Under the pieces are notes generated by a model. It saw only the letters and a program-made list of their open reading frames with translations, did no database searches and was not told the DNA's origin. Shown piece after piece: positions 45,403-54,921 of a stretch of 64,000 bases of DNA. The DNA lies in NCBI GenBank assembly GCA_025210375.1, contig JAOASB010000045.1, forward strand, positions 1 through 64,000, written 5' to 3'. Position 1 is the stretch's first letter. The number at the start of each line of letters is the position of its first letter. This stretch comes from Maledivibacter sp. GTDB taxonomy: Bacteria; Bacillota; Clostridia; Peptostreptococcales; Caminicellaceae. The position numbers and the translations under genes are program-made.

Positions 45403-46800
45403 TTAAAATTCAATTTTTTTATTAATATAATCTTCTAATTCATCTATTTTTATTCTTACTTGCTCCATTGTATCCCTATCTCTTACTGTTACAGTATTGT
45501 CTTCTAAAGTATCAAAATCAACAGTTATACATAAAGGTGTTCCTATTTCATCATGTCTTCTATATCTTTTTCCTATACTTCCGGCTTCATCATAATCAAC
45601 CATAAACTTCTTAGAAAGCTGACTAAACACTTCTAAAGCTGGCTCCTTGAGCTTTTTAGTAAGAGGGAAAATAGCCGCCTTAAATGGAGATAGTGCTGGA
45701 TGGAATTTAAGTACTATTCTTTCACTTCCGTCCTCTAGCTCTTCTTCTTCATATGCATCAAGTAGAAAGGCTAATGTGACTCTATCTGCACCAAGGGATG
45801 GTTCAATACAATAGGGAACGTATTTCTCATTAGTTACTGGATCTTGATATGTTAAATCTACTCCAGAGTGTTCCATATGCTTTTTCAGGTCATAGTCAGT
45901 TCTATCAGCTAATCCCCATAATTCTCCCCAGCCAAAGGGGAATTTGTATTCAAAATCAGTAGTTGCATTACTATAATGGGATAATTCTTCAGCATCATGG
46001 TCTCTGAGTCTAATGTTTTCTTCCTTAAGATTAAGGCTTAAAAGCCAGTTCTTACAGAAGTTCTTCCAGTAATCAAACCATTCCAAATCCTCACCGGGTT
46101 TACAGAAAAATTCTAATTCCATTTGTTCAAATTCCCTTGTTCTGAATGTAAAATTACCTGGTGTTATTTCGTTCCTAAAGGATTTACCGATCTGACCTAT
46201 ACCAAAGGGAACCTTTTTCCTCGATGATCTTTGAACATTTCTGAAGTTTACAAATATGCCTTGTGCAGTTTCAGGTCTTAGGAAGATTTCAGCTTGAGAA
46301 TCCTCAACTACCCCTTGAAATGTTTTGAACATTAGATTAAATTGTCTTATGTTAGTAAAGTCTGCCTCACCACATTCTGGGCATTTTATATCCTTTTCCC
46401 TTACATAGCTTTCCATTTCTTCCTTTGACCATCCATCAACTATTACATCCGGTTGATCGTTTTCAGATAAATAATCTTCTATTAATTTATCAGCCCTATA
46501 TCTTGCTTTACATTTTTTACAATCCATAAGGGGATCATTAAATCCACCTACATGTCCAGATGCAACCCAAGTTTGGGGATTCATAAGTATTGCAGCGTCC
46601 AATCCAACATTATATTGAGATTCTTGTATAAATTTCTTCCACCAAGCTCTTTTAACGTTATTTTTAAGTTCTACACCAACAGGACCATAATCCCAAGTAT
46701 TTGCCAATCCTCCATATATTTCAGAACCTGAGAATATAAACCCTCTAGATTTTGATAATGAAACAACCTTATCCATAGTGCTTCTTTCTTTTTTTGCCAT
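45403..46800 (-). CDS. glyS: Glycyl-tRNA synthetase, alpha2 type
   Basis: 465 residues, class II. Motif 1 lies around [19 protein letters not shown] (about 36), a zinc cluster CKKC (about 93) and CPEC (about 142), motif 2 around [10 protein letters not shown] then [14 protein letters not shown] (about 215), motif 3 as ADRVTLAFL (about 350), and the C-terminal anticodon-binding domain. It charges tRNA-Gly. ATG at 46800 after TAGGAGGTATAAAA. Controlled by the T-box leader upstream. Confidence 0.97.
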   Translation of the reverse strand: MAKKERSTMDKVVSLSKSRGFIFSGSEIYGGLANTWDYGPVGVELKNNVKRAWWKKFIQESQYNVGLDAAILMNPQTWVASGHVGGFNDPLMDCKKCKARYRADKLIEDYLSENDQPDVIVDGWSKEEMESYVREKDIKCPECGEADFTNIRQFNLMFKTFQGVVEDSQAEIFLRPETAQGIFVNFRNVQRSSRKKVPFGIGQIGKSFRNEITPGNFTFRTREFEQMELEFFCKPGEDLEWFDYWKNFCKNWLLSLNLKEENIRLRDHDAEELSHYSNATTDFEYKFPFGWGELWGLADRTDYDLKKHMEHSGVDLTYQDPVTNEKYVPYCIEPSLGADRVTLAFLLDAYEEEELEDGSERIVLKFHPALSPFKAAIFPLTKKLKEPALEVFSQLSKKFMVDYDEAGSIGKRYRRHDEIGTPLCITVDFDTLEDNTVTVRDRDTMEQVRIKIDELEDYINKKIEF

Positions 46801-46828
46801 TTTTATACCTCCTAAAAATAATATAAAA

Positions 46829-47062
46829 AAACCCTTCATCCCTGAAAAGGGACGAAAGGTTTACTTCCGCGGTTCCACCCTGATTAGCGTATAAAACGCC
46901 CTCTTAATTATGTATTGCTCAGAAGCTCCATTCACTAAAACATTATATCGACTTTCCAGCACCGCCGACTCTCTGAAGGAATTATCAGCTAATAAACAGT
47001 TTATTATCCGATATGGCCTTAATAATATAATTAGTTACTCTTCTCCGTCATTGCATCCCTTA
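46829..47062 (-). promoter_or_regulatory. T-box leader (tRNA-Gly) of glyS
   Basis: On the minus strand the leader contains the T-box antiterminator GGGTGGAACCGCGG (46867-46880), the stem I elements GAAGAGTAACT near the 5' end and CAGAGAGTCGGCGGTGC in its 3' half, and a terminator hairpin at 46829-46862 followed by a T-run. The specifier is read as GGA (46927-46929), just 5' of the CTTCT strand that closes stem I with AGAAG. Uncharged tRNA-Gly would stabilise the antiterminator and allow glyS transcription. Confidence 0.93.
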
Positions 47063-47073
47063 TTTTTTTATTG

Positions 47074-47102
47074 ATTTTACCACATAGTTACTAATTTGTA
47101 AA
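47074..47102 (-). promoter_or_regulatory. glyS promoter
   Basis: TTTACA and TAAAAT on the minus strand with exactly 17 bases between, just upstream of the T-box leader. Confidence 0.75.
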
Positions 47103-47125
47103 CAGTAAAATACATAAATTTCATA

Positions 47126-47620
47126 CTATTCTTCTTCATCAATTTCATCTTTTTTATTTTTTTTAGAGAATTTATCCTTGGCACAGTCTACCTTTTCTTT
47201 AACATTTTGTAGAGCATCTTCGGTAATATCATTGATATTTATTATCTCACCATCGTCTTTAAATATTTCTAAAGTGCATCCTGTTGCAAGGGCAACTAAT
47301 ATACCAGCTACGGTTGCAGGAGGAAAAATAATAGCTCCTATAGCTCCTGCGGTAACAGGAATATTCATTATATTCTCTTCATCTTTTCTTAAAAGAATTT
47401 TTGTTACATTGCCCTTTTTAATTATCTCCTTTAATTTCTCAATAACCTCATTACCCTTGTTGCTTATAGTATTTTTCATCTTTCTTTCATTCTTTGATTC
47501 GATATAGATTATAGCTTCTAAAACATCTCCTTCAGTTTCAGTTAACGCTTCCTTAGCTTCACTATATGAAACACCAGTTCTTTCCCTTACCTCATCTACA
47601 TGCTCTAAAGTAAAATCCAT
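47126..47620 (-). CDS. DUF4342 protein with UBA/TS-N-like N-terminal domain
   Basis: 164 residues. Residues 1-45 resemble a UBA/TS-N helical domain (VDEVRERTGVSYSEAKEALT then EGDVLEAIIYIE). Residues 55-140 are the DUF4342 region with a hydrophobic glycine/alanine-rich stretch (IPVTAGAIGAIIFPPATVAG). Function unknown. ATG after AAGAGGTGATGTTTT; 18 bases after recO, same operon. Confidence 0.85.
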   Translation of the reverse strand: MDFTLEHVDEVRERTGVSYSEAKEALTETEGDVLEAIIYIESKNERKMKNTISNKGNEVIEKLKEIIKKGNVTKILLRKDEENIMNIPVTAGAIGAIIFPPATVAGILVALATGCTLEIFKDDGEIININDITEDALQNVKEKVDCAKDKFSKKNKKDEIDEEE

Positions 47621-47638
47621 AAAACATCACCTCTTAAC

Positions 47639-48391
47639 TTAGATTTTTTTTATAGTGTTCAAAAACTCTAGACTTTTAAAAGATTTTCTTTCAAGATGCA
47701 AGTGTATGTATTTATCAATGATAACATTTAATTTATTTATGATTGAAGAATTAAGTTTAATCTTTGATATTGTTATTATATCGGTTTTAAATATGTAGTT
47801 CATAACCTTTACCATTGTTGAATTGATAATAAATGGCTTTCTATTATATTTGGTAAAGCAATTATCACATACTAGCCCTCCTTGTTGTATATCAAATCCT
47901 ATTTTTTTAAAGCTAGTACCACCACAATCTGAACATTTACTAAGTTCTGGTCTAAATCCAGAGTAATCTAATACTTTTAATTGGAATGCCAACTTAATAA
48001 GCTCATAATCTTCATCACTTTGAGTTGTTAAGCTTAAAGTCTTTAGGAAGGTATCAAGCAGCCTATTATTTGTGACTCCTTCAACAATAACTGTATCACA
48101 TAATTCAGCAAAGTATGAAGCATAGGCAAGCTTTGATAAATCCTCTCTGATATTATAAAAGGACTCATGTATATGGCAGGATGAAACCCTATCTAAATCC
48201 TTTCCCTTTGACAGTATAAATTCTCCAAAGACAAAAATATGTGAAGCGGGAGATAAGCCTCCCTTAGGCTTTCTTCCTCCCTTTGCCACAGCCCTCACTT
48301 TACCGAGCTTTCTAGTAAACAATGTAAGTATAACATCGGACTCTGATATCTTATGTTTTCTTAAGACCACAGCATCGGTCTTATATATCAT
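47639..48391 (-). CDS. recO: DNA repair protein RecO
   Basis: 250 residues. N-terminal OB fold with TDAVVLRKHKISESDVILTL then FTRKLGKVRAVAKGGRKPKG; zinc site from CSDC (about 151) and CDNC (about 174); C-terminal helices. It loads RecA with RecR and anneals single strands. ATG after CTGAGGTGATGCA. Follows yqzL, as in Bacillus. Confidence 0.94.
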   Translation of the reverse strand: MIYKTDAVVLRKHKISESDVILTLFTRKLGKVRAVAKGGRKPKGGLSPASHIFVFGEFILSKGKDLDRVSSCHIHESFYNIREDLSKLAYASYFAELCDTVIVEGVTNNRLLDTFLKTLSLTTQSDEDYELIKLAFQLKVLDYSGFRPELSKCSDCGGTSFKKIGFDIQQGGLVCDNCFTKYNRKPFIINSTMVKVMNYIFKTDIITISKIKLNSSIINKLNVIIDKYIHLHLERKSFKSLEFLNTIKKI

Positions 48392-48408
48392 TGCATCACC
48401 TCAGAACA

Positions 48409-48558
48409 TCACCTCAAGGAATCATTATCTGTACCATGAAATTCGTTATTATTTTGTATATCAAATACTAAATTTTGATTTTTACTATTTCTGAGTTCTA
48501 AATAGTATTTTAAATCCCCTGTCAAAAAAAATAGATCCCAAAGACTATTATTATGCAT
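48409..48558 (-). CDS. yqzL: YqzL-like small protein
   Basis: 49-50 residues, too short for usual ORF cutoffs. The N-terminal LWDLFFLTGDLKYYLELR matches the YqzL pattern (W-x-LFxxTGxIxxYLLxK). Position just upstream of recO is that of yqzL in Bacillus. GGGGGAG (48563-48569) precedes two adjacent ATGs; the second (48558) is better spaced. Function unknown. The tail is Asn-rich and longer than in B. subtilis. Confidence 0.75.
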   Translation of the reverse strand: MHNNSLWDLFFLTGDLKYYLELRNSKNQNLVFDIQNNNEFHGTDNDSLR

Positions 48559-48707
48559 CATACTCCCCCTTTCCACAAGAAAATAATCATATAACCCTTT
48601 TTCATATAATTATTTTCTGCCATGGAGTAGTGCATATATTCATGAAATTTTTGTTATTTTTATTGTATGGACTTAAATCCTCAAACAGCCTTATATATAA
48701 CCCTATT

Positions 48708-50093
48708 TTAATATACTATTTTTGTTAAAAGAATAGTTGTCAAAGTAAAATATATGGACAATCCAGTTATATCTATTGTAGTAGTTATGAAAGGAGCAGA
48801 AGCTACAGCGGGGTCAACTCCTATTCTCTTAAATATCAGTGGAACCAAAGTCCCTATAGTCGCAGCAGTAATCATATTGGCCCACATTGCAACACCTACA
48901 ATAAAACTCAAAATTATTTCTCCCTTTACGAAAAATAAGGATACCACTGCAACAATAATACTGCAACAAAGTCCAACTAAAAATCCCACACATATTTCTT
49001 GAAACATGGTTCTTAATATTTCTTTTCCATGTATCTCCCCCATTGCTATACCTCTAACCGTTAAGGTGGATGATTGGGTTCCAACATTTCCTCCCATACC
49101 CGCAAGTAGTGGCATAAACAGAGCCAACACAGTATTTTTATTAAGTACTTCTTGAAAACTGCCTATCACCTGAGCCGATAGCAATCCCCCAAAAACAGTT
49201 ATAACAAGCCAAGGCAAACGTGATTTTACCGACGCAAATATCCTATGTGAAATTTTATCCTTGTCTATATCTTCAATTTCTGAAGCACCGGCAAATTTAT
49301 ATATATCTTCTGTAGCTTCTTCTTGAATAACATCAATAATATCATCTACTGTTATTATACCCATTATTTTATTATCATCATCAACAACAGGAATGGCTAA
49401 CAAATCATATTTTGATACAAGTCGAGCTACATCCTCTTGGTCCGTTTTTAAATTGACACTTATAACACCCTCGTGCATAGTATCTTCTATAATACTATTT
49501 GGCTTATTTACAATTAACTCCCTTAAGGATAAAACCCCCACAAGACTATTAGTTTTATCAACTACATAAACATAGTAGATAGTTTCGGCATCACTAGCCT
49601 TGCTTCTTAGATCTTCAATAGCTTGATAAACGGTTATATCCTTTCTAACGGTTATAAACTCCTTGGTCATTATACCGCCGGCGGTATCTTCATCATAGAC
49701 TAAGAGTTCTCTGACACTTTTCGCATCTTCTAAATCCAAAAGTGAGATTATCTCTTTTCGTTTTTCCTCACTGAGTTCTGCCAGAACGTCAACCATGTCA
49801 TCTTGAGCCACTTGATCCAGAATCTCAATCTTATGCTCTCTTTTCAAAATCCCTAAGAGTTCAATAAATGTTTCAGAATCAACTTCCTCCAATACATTAC
49901 CTGCTTGCTCCCATGAAAGGATACTGAAAAATTTTACTTGATTATCATCATTTAATTCTAATAGAATCTCAGCTATATCTGCAGGGTGTAATTCTTCAAT
50001 ATATTCTTTTATCTTTAAATCTTCATTGTATTGCAGCAAATCCTCTACTGTCTTTATTATTTCCTTTATTCTTTCATCTCCATGCTCTGTCAT
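48708..50093 (-). CDS. mgtE: Magnesium transporter MgtE
   Basis: 461 residues. N-terminal superhelical domain (about 1-125; HPADIAEILLELN), two CBS domains (about 130-250; YDEDTAGGIMT, VDDDNKIMGIITVDDIIDVI), and five membrane segments from about 280 with GNVGTQSSTLTVRG, the ion-path signature. It imports Mg2+ and closes when the cytoplasmic domain is Mg2+-loaded. ATG at 50093 after GGGGGGTGTAAAT. No M-box riboswitch is visible in its leader. Confidence 0.96.
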   Translation of the reverse strand: MTEHGDERIKEIIKTVEDLLQYNEDLKIKEYIEELHPADIAEILLELNDDNQVKFFSILSWEQAGNVLEEVDSETFIELLGILKREHKIEILDQVAQDDMVDVLAELSEEKRKEIISLLDLEDAKSVRELLVYDEDTAGGIMTKEFITVRKDITVYQAIEDLRSKASDAETIYYVYVVDKTNSLVGVLSLRELIVNKPNSIIEDTMHEGVISVNLKTDQEDVARLVSKYDLLAIPVVDDDNKIMGIITVDDIIDVIQEEATEDIYKFAGASEIEDIDKDKISHRIFASVKSRLPWLVITVFGGLLSAQVIGSFQEVLNKNTVLALFMPLLAGMGGNVGTQSSTLTVRGIAMGEIHGKEILRTMFQEICVGFLVGLCCSIIVAVVSLFFVKGEIILSFIVGVAMWANMITAATIGTLVPLIFKRIGVDPAVASAPFITTTIDITGLSIYFTLTTILLTKIVY

Positions 50094-50155
50094 ATTTACA
50101 CCCCCCTTTAAAAATATGTAATTATTACTGAGGAATGAAAAATCAATTTTCACTA

Positions 50156-50205
50156 AAAAGACACATGTTTCTTACATTAGAAACCGCAAGAAAACATATG
50201 TGGCT
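50156..50205 (-). terminator. Terminator after era
   Basis: Arms AAGACACATGTTTCTT and AAGAAAACATATGTGGCTT pair (two mismatches) with a 14-base loop, ending in TTTTT on the minus strand; lies between era and mgtE. Confidence 0.75.
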
Positions 50206-50250
50206 TCTTTATATGATTTTCTGTACAATATAATTGCCGTCAAACCTCTA

Positions 50251-51138
50251 TTATTCATATCCTAAATTTCTTAAAATACTTTCTTTATCTCTCCAATCCT
50301 TTTTAACCTTGACCCATATTTCCATGTAAACCTTTGAACCAAGTAGATTTTCTATTTCTTTTCTTGCACTTTTCCCAACGCCCTTTATTTTCTTTCCATT
50401 TTTACCGATTATTATTGCCTTATGTGAATTTCTTTCACAATATATTGTAACATCGATATCTACAATATCTTGATCTTCACGTTTTCTCATAAAGTTTACA
50501 ATAACCGCAACCCCATGGGGAACTTCCTCGTGAAGATAATGTAGAAGCTTTTCCCTTACTATCTCAGAGACTATAAATCTTTCCGGCTGATCAGTTATCA
50601 TATCAGTGGGGAAATATTTAGGACCTTCTGGAAGTCTATCAACAAGCTTTTCTATTAAAGTATCTACATTGGTACCATTTATGGCAGACAATCCCATTAT
50701 CTCATCAAAAGTACCATATTCATTATATCTTTCATATATCTCTTTAAAGATATCCGGCTCAGTAATATCAATTTTATTTATACCTAAAATTACAGGAGTT
50801 TTAACCCCTTCTAAAAGGTCTAAAATATATTTATCTCCTGGTCCTATATTCTTAGATTCATCCACTAAAAATACTATCACATCAACTTCATTTAATGTAT
50901 CCTTTGCTGCCTTAACCATATGTTCTCCAAGTCTATTTTTCGGCTTATGGATACCCGGTGTATCTAAGAAAATAATTTGAGATTCTTCATCATTATATAT
51001 TGTCTGAATTTTATTTCTTGTAGTTTGGGGCTTATCTGACATTATCAATATTTTTTGCCCAACAATATTATTAATTAGTGTAGATTTTCCAACATTAGGT
51101 CTTCCAATAATTGTTACAAATCCTGATTTAAAAGACAA
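50251..51138 (-). CDS. era: GTPase Era
   Basis: 295 residues. G1 GRPNVGKST (about 11), G3 DTPGIH (about 57), G4 NKID (about 120), G5 SAINGT (about 150), and a C-terminal KH domain with IIGKNGKKIKGVGKSAR (about 240). It binds 16S rRNA during 30S assembly. Start: TTG at 51138 eight bases after AGGTGG gives the usual MSFKSGF N-terminus; a GTG at 51150 overlaps the ribosome site. Confidence 0.97.
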   Translation of the reverse strand: MSFKSGFVTIIGRPNVGKSTLINNIVGQKILIMSDKPQTTRNKIQTIYNDEESQIIFLDTPGIHKPKNRLGEHMVKAAKDTLNEVDVIVFLVDESKNIGPGDKYILDLLEGVKTPVILGINKIDITEPDIFKEIYERYNEYGTFDEIMGLSAINGTNVDTLIEKLVDRLPEGPKYFPTDMITDQPERFIVSEIVREKLLHYLHEEVPHGVAVIVNFMRKREDQDIVDIDVTIYCERNSHKAIIIGKNGKKIKGVGKSARKEIENLLGSKVYMEIWVKVKKDWRDKESILRNLGYE

Positions 51139-51163
51139 ACTATTCACCACCTGATTTTTTATT

Positions 51164-52273
51164 TTACTTTGTAATGATTTCTAAATTACTTGGAACAATT
51201 TGATACCATGTGATTCCTGGATTAAACTTTATTTCATTACCACTTAAGTCATAAAATCTTGTTAAAGCTTTTCTAGAAGGCTTCTTCCATTTTACATCCA
51301 TTGACTTACCATTAGTTATATATAATGCTTTTCCTTCCCCAACTAGATCCATTTCTAGTCTCCCAACACTATCAATAGTCCTCTTATCACAATACTGCAC
51401 TATAATATTTTTAGCTGTAAGATGAATATTTGAAGCTTCGTCTAAGTGAGGCTTATTGTTAACATATCTATAGTATAAACCATCCTCTTTGTTATATTGA
51501 AATCCTGATACGTACTTCTTACCCCTATAGGGTATTTTAATATCCGTTAAATCCTTTCCATCTATGTCCTTATCTTCTTCGTTAAATTGCAATGTTTCAA
51601 AGCTTCCATCTTTATTATATTTCCTTCTTTTCCCTTGCTTCATAATAGCTTCAAAACTGGAGTACATATTATTAGGCTTTGATTTGTGTTTTTTTCTCCA
51701 AAATATATCTCCTGCAGATGATAATCCATCAATATCTGCCATTTTAAAACTTCTTATATCCTTCTTAGCCTGCTCACTACCTCCAACATGAACATATAGG
51801 GGATCATACTCTAAGGCTTTGTCGATGAAATAGGGTCTTGAGCTTCTTATTGGCCCAATGGTCTTTGGCTTATTTGTATATATTACGGCCATATACCTAG
51901 TTATATTACCTTCTGCCAATACTTCATAAACCATATCTGCATCGCTTAGTCCTGCCTGTGGCCTAGCTTTATAATAGTTGTCTAACATGACAACTATAGG
52001 TCTATCGTTAAGCTTTTCCTTATCTATATACAAACCAGTTAAAGGTGACTTGATTTTATTTTCTAAATCAACACTTTTCTCCTGCTCTCCGGACTTATCA
52101 TCGGTAGGCTCACTTATAACTATTTCTTCTGCTTTCTTAGTGTCTTTGTTATTTTCCAATGTCTTTTCTTGATTATTTACTTCATTTTCAGAAGGATTAT
52201 TTGTAACAACCTCTTTATTCCCACACCCAACTAAAAGTATCATCATCAATACTGCAATCAATATTTTTTTCAT
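51164..52273 (-). CDS. DUF3048 (YerB-like) lipoprotein
   Basis: 369 residues. Lipobox LLVGC at residues 13-17, a disordered Glu/Lys/Asn-rich linker to about residue 75, then the DUF3048 N-terminal domain (PLTGLYIDKEKLNDRPIVVM, ARPQAGLSDADMVYEVLAEG, IGPIRSSRPYF) and the C-terminal domain ending in PGITWYQIVP. Surface-anchored; YerB is the B. subtilis homologue, function unknown. ATG after AAGGGGGACAAAAA. Confidence 0.92.
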   Translation of the reverse strand: MKKILIAVLMMILLVGCGNKEVVTNNPSENEVNNQEKTLENNKDTKKAEEIVISEPTDDKSGEQEKSVDLENKIKSPLTGLYIDKEKLNDRPIVVMLDNYYKARPQAGLSDADMVYEVLAEGNITRYMAVIYTNKPKTIGPIRSSRPYFIDKALEYDPLYVHVGGSEQAKKDIRSFKMADIDGLSSAGDIFWRKKHKSKPNNMYSSFEAIMKQGKRRKYNKDGSFETLQFNEEDKDIDGKDLTDIKIPYRGKKYVSGFQYNKEDGLYYRYVNNKPHLDEASNIHLTAKNIIVQYCDKRTIDSVGRLEMDLVGEGKALYITNGKSMDVKWKKPSRKALTRFYDLSGNEIKFNPGITWYQIVPSNLEIITK

Positions 52274-52294
52274 TTTTTGTCCCCCTTGTTAAAA

Positions 52295-53554
52295 TTAACT
52301 CTTCTTGCTAATTTCAATTTTTCTTATTCTTCTATTATGTACTTCTAATACCTTAAATACTGTATCATTATATTCTATAATGTCACCTACCCTAGGGATT
52401 CTTCCTAAAAGATTAAATACAAATCCTCCCAAAGACTCAAACTCATCCATTGGAAGCTCTACATCTAAAAGATTGCTCGTTTCTTCAATGGAAATTTTTG
52501 AATTGACTATAAGTATATTATTATCAATATGATCTATTAAATTATTTTCATCATCGTACTCATCTAAAATGTCTCCAACTATTTCTTCTAATATATCTTC
52601 AATGGTTACAAGCCCCAGTGTCCCTCCGTATTCATCTAATACGATGGATATGTGTACCTTTTCAAGCTGCATTTCCGTCAATAAATCTATGGCCTTTTTA
52701 CTTTGAGGTACATAATAAGCAGGTCTTATCATACTTTTTATGTTGACTTCTTCCTCCCTATTCATTAGATAGCAGGAAAGAAGATCCTTTGCATAAATTA
52801 TTCCAATGATATTATCCACGGATTCACCTATAACAGGTATTCTTGAATATCCATATTTTATAACTTTTTTAATTGCTTTTTCTAAAGATACATTTTCTTC
52901 TAAATAAACTATGTCAATCCTCGGCACCATTACTTCTGTAACCTTTATATCTCCAATTTCAAAGATACTTTCTATCATATCTCTTTCTTGTTTCTCTATG
53001 ATCCCAGCTTCCTCACCAACATCTACTAAGGTTTTTATTTCTTCCTCTGATACTGTAGTTCTATTGTTGTTTATATTCCCTCCAACACTTCTAATTATTA
53101 TTCTTGTTACTTTATTTAAAACAAGTAGTAATGGACTAAATATTACCGATAAAATCTCCAAAGGCCGTCCTAGCTTCATAGCAACCTTTTCTGCATTGTA
53201 GGATGAATATGTCTTAGGTGTAATCTCACCAAAAACCAGAATCAGAACAGTCATAATCAGAGTAACTAGGAAAGTGGCCTGCTTTCCCTCAAAAATATTA
53301 AGTGTAAGCTCAGTAGCAATAGCCGTAGCAGCAATGTTCACAATATTATTACCAATGAGTATAGTAGCTAAAATCCTAGATGATTTGTTCAAAAGCCTCT
53401 CTAAAATCTCAGCCTCCTTAATGCCTTTTTTCTTAAGCTGTTTAATCCTTATTAAATTTATTGATGATAATGAAGTCTCTGCACCAGAAAACAAGCCCGA
53501 TAACGAAAGCAAAACAATCAACACAGCTAGTCTTAAAATAATTGAGTAATTCAC
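52295..53554 (-). CDS. CNNM/CBS-domain membrane protein (HlyC/CorC, TlyC family)
   Basis: 419 residues. DUF21/CNNM membrane domain with four hydrophobic segments ([16 protein letters not shown] near the start, [18 protein letters not shown] about 110), two CBS motifs (about 205-320; [39 protein letters not shown]), and a CorC_HlyC C-terminal domain. Family members export Mg2+ or Na+; the hemolysin name is historical. GTG start after AGGAGGAAGCATA. Confidence 0.92.
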   Translation of the reverse strand: MNYSIILRLAVLIVLLSLSGLFSGAETSLSSINLIRIKQLKKKGIKEAEILERLLNKSSRILATILIGNNIVNIAATAIATELTLNIFEGKQATFLVTLIMTVLILVFGEITPKTYSSYNAEKVAMKLGRPLEILSVIFSPLLLVLNKVTRIIIRSVGGNINNNRTTVSEEEIKTLVDVGEEAGIIEKQERDMIESIFEIGDIKVTEVMVPRIDIVYLEENVSLEKAIKKVIKYGYSRIPVIGESVDNIIGIIYAKDLLSCYLMNREEEVNIKSMIRPAYYVPQSKKAIDLLTEMQLEKVHISIVLDEYGGTLGLVTIEDILEEIVGDILDEYDDENNLIDHIDNNILIVNSKISIEETSNLLDVELPMDEFESLGGFVFNLLGRIPRVGDIIEYNDTVFKVLEVHNRRIRKIEISKKS

Positions 53555-53596
53555 TATGCTTCCTCCTATTTAAGTAAGGCTAAGCTCAATCTTGTC

Positions 53597-53707
53597 CATC
53601 ATAAATATAGATTTCCAAAAGTTAAACTTAATTTATACATCTCAAAATATCCGATGTTTCCAGGGATTTTGACCGTGTATAAGTTAAAGTTTATACTAAA
53701 ATCCCTA
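53597..53707 (+). repeat. Repeat family B, copy 2 (longest)
   Basis: About 110 bp: the first 90 match 40946-41036, and the last part (GTTAAAGTTTATACTAAAAT) matches 10661-10680. It has an internal TTTATACA../..TGTATAAG inverted repeat and directly abuts the right end of a MITE A fragment. Confidence 0.7.
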
Positions 53708-53748
53708 TGGTAGATGGTTTTTGTAAGAAGTAATTATGCAATTTGCTC
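53708..53748 (+). repeat. MITE-like element A, right-end fragment overlapping a coding 3' end
   Basis: The right-end bases TGGTAGATGGTTTTTGTAAG and TTATGCAATTTGCTC match the other copies; the left half is absent. On the minus strand the terminal repeat GAGCAAATTGCATAA encodes the last four codons and the stop of the DgkA-PAP2 gene. Confidence 0.8.
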
Positions 53749-54441
53749 AATTAATTGAAATAACAATAAAGTTATAAAGCTACCTAATAATGCTCCCACT
53801 AATATTTGTTTTAATGTATGTATACCAGCCTCCAAACGGCTTTGAACCACTAAAACGGCTAAAATGAAAGTCAAGGTTATTATTAAGGTGTTTTGTGATA
53901 AAAATGCTACCGCCATAAAGATAGAAAAAGCAATAGCCCCATGGCCACTTGGCATTCCACCCTTCAAGGGTGTTCCTTCATTAAAATGGGCTTTTATGCC
54001 TATAACTATGAAAATAACAATTATGAGACTTATGAATGTTATGTGTATAGGCATAGTTTTAACCTTATGTATAAAAATAATAGACATTTTATCTAATTTA
54101 TCAAAAAATATTATATACCCAACAATTATGGAATTGACAGCAGAAACTAGAACAGCTCCTGCCGCCACATTTTTAGCTATCTTGGCCAATTCGTGATATT
54201 TATCGGTTATCAGATCAATAGCAGCTTCTATAGCTGTATTTATCATTTCAGCAACTATAACCAATGCTATTGTTATAAAAAGTACTAAGGTCTCCATCTT
54301 AGATAGATTACAGAATATGCTGAAAAACAATACAAATATAGCAATTATAAAATGTATTCTCATATTTCTTTCATTTCTTAAAGTATAAATTATACCTTCA
54401 AAGGCATAATTAAAGCTATCTAATATTTTTTTTGCTTTCAT
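53734..54441 (-). CDS. DgkA-type undecaprenol/diacylglycerol kinase fused to a PAP2-type phosphatase domain
   Basis: 235 residues. Residues 1-115 are a DgkA kinase (SFNYAFEGIIYTLRNERNMRIH and EMINTAIEAAIDLITDKYHE, with three membrane helices). Residues 130-235 are a PAP2-like domain with further membrane segments, KGGMPSGHGAIAFS (the SGH motif) and SRLEAGIHTLKQILVGALLG (R-x5-H-type motif). A kinase and a lipid phosphatase in one chain could cycle undecaprenol and its phosphate. The C-terminal EQIA and stop codon come from the MITE fragment. ATG after GGTGAAATTTT. Confidence 0.9.
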   Translation of the reverse strand: MKAKKILDSFNYAFEGIIYTLRNERNMRIHFIIAIFVLFFSIFCNLSKMETLVLFITIALVIVAEMINTAIEAAIDLITDKYHELAKIAKNVAAGAVLVSAVNSIIVGYIIFFDKLDKMSIIFIHKVKTMPIHITFISLIIVIFIVIGIKAHFNEGTPLKGGMPSGHGAIAFSIFMAVAFLSQNTLIITLTFILAVLVVQSRLEAGIHTLKQILVGALLGSFITLLLFQLIEQIA

Positions 54442-54456
54442 AAAATTTCACCATTA

Positions 54457-54921
54457 TTATCTTAATATACCCAATAAGTCTAATACCTTTTCTTCTTTCT
54501 GTCTCATCTCCTTAGTATTTTCATCAGTATCATGGTCATAACCAAATAAATGAAACATACTATGGGCAGTAAGAAAAGCCGTTTCCCTTATAAAGGAATG
54601 TCCATATTGTATAGATTGCTCTTTAGCCTTTTCTAAGGATATAACAATATCACCCAATACTACTACACCATCTTCACCTTTTAATAATTGAATATTATCA
54701 TATTGGGGGAAAGAAAGAACATCTGTTTCTTTATCAATCCCTCGGAACTCATTATTTAAATACTTTATTTCCTCATTATCCACAAAAGAGATACTAACTT
54801 CTACATCTTTATCAATATTCTCTACTTCCAAAGATTTTTCAATAACTTTTTTTAACAACCCATTGAGTTCATCTTCATACTGAATTATATCTTGATTATC
54901 TATTATATCTATGTTTATCAA
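54457..54921 (-). CDS. ybeY: Endoribonuclease YbeY
   Basis: 154 residues. The zinc signature normally HGxLHLxGYDH reads HSMFHLFGYDHD (about residue 119), preceded by LNNEFRGIDKETDVLSFP (about 55). It matures rRNA 3' ends and takes part in ribosome quality control. TTG start after GGAGGTTTCTAA, overlapping the stop of pgpH. Confidence 0.95.
   Translation of the reverse strand: MINIDIIDNQDIIQYEDELNGLLKKVIEKSLEVENIDKDVEVSISFVDNEEIKYLNNEFRGIDKETDVLSFPQYDNIQLLKGEDGVVVLGDIVISLEKAKEQSIQYGHSFIRETAFLTAHSMFHLFGYDHDTDENTKEMRQKEEKVLDLLGILR

Noticed and set aside
48562..50153. M-box magnesium riboswitch upstream of mgtE
   Set aside because: The region upstream of the mgtE start is only about 150 bases, holds the era terminator, and shows none of the M-box conserved blocks.
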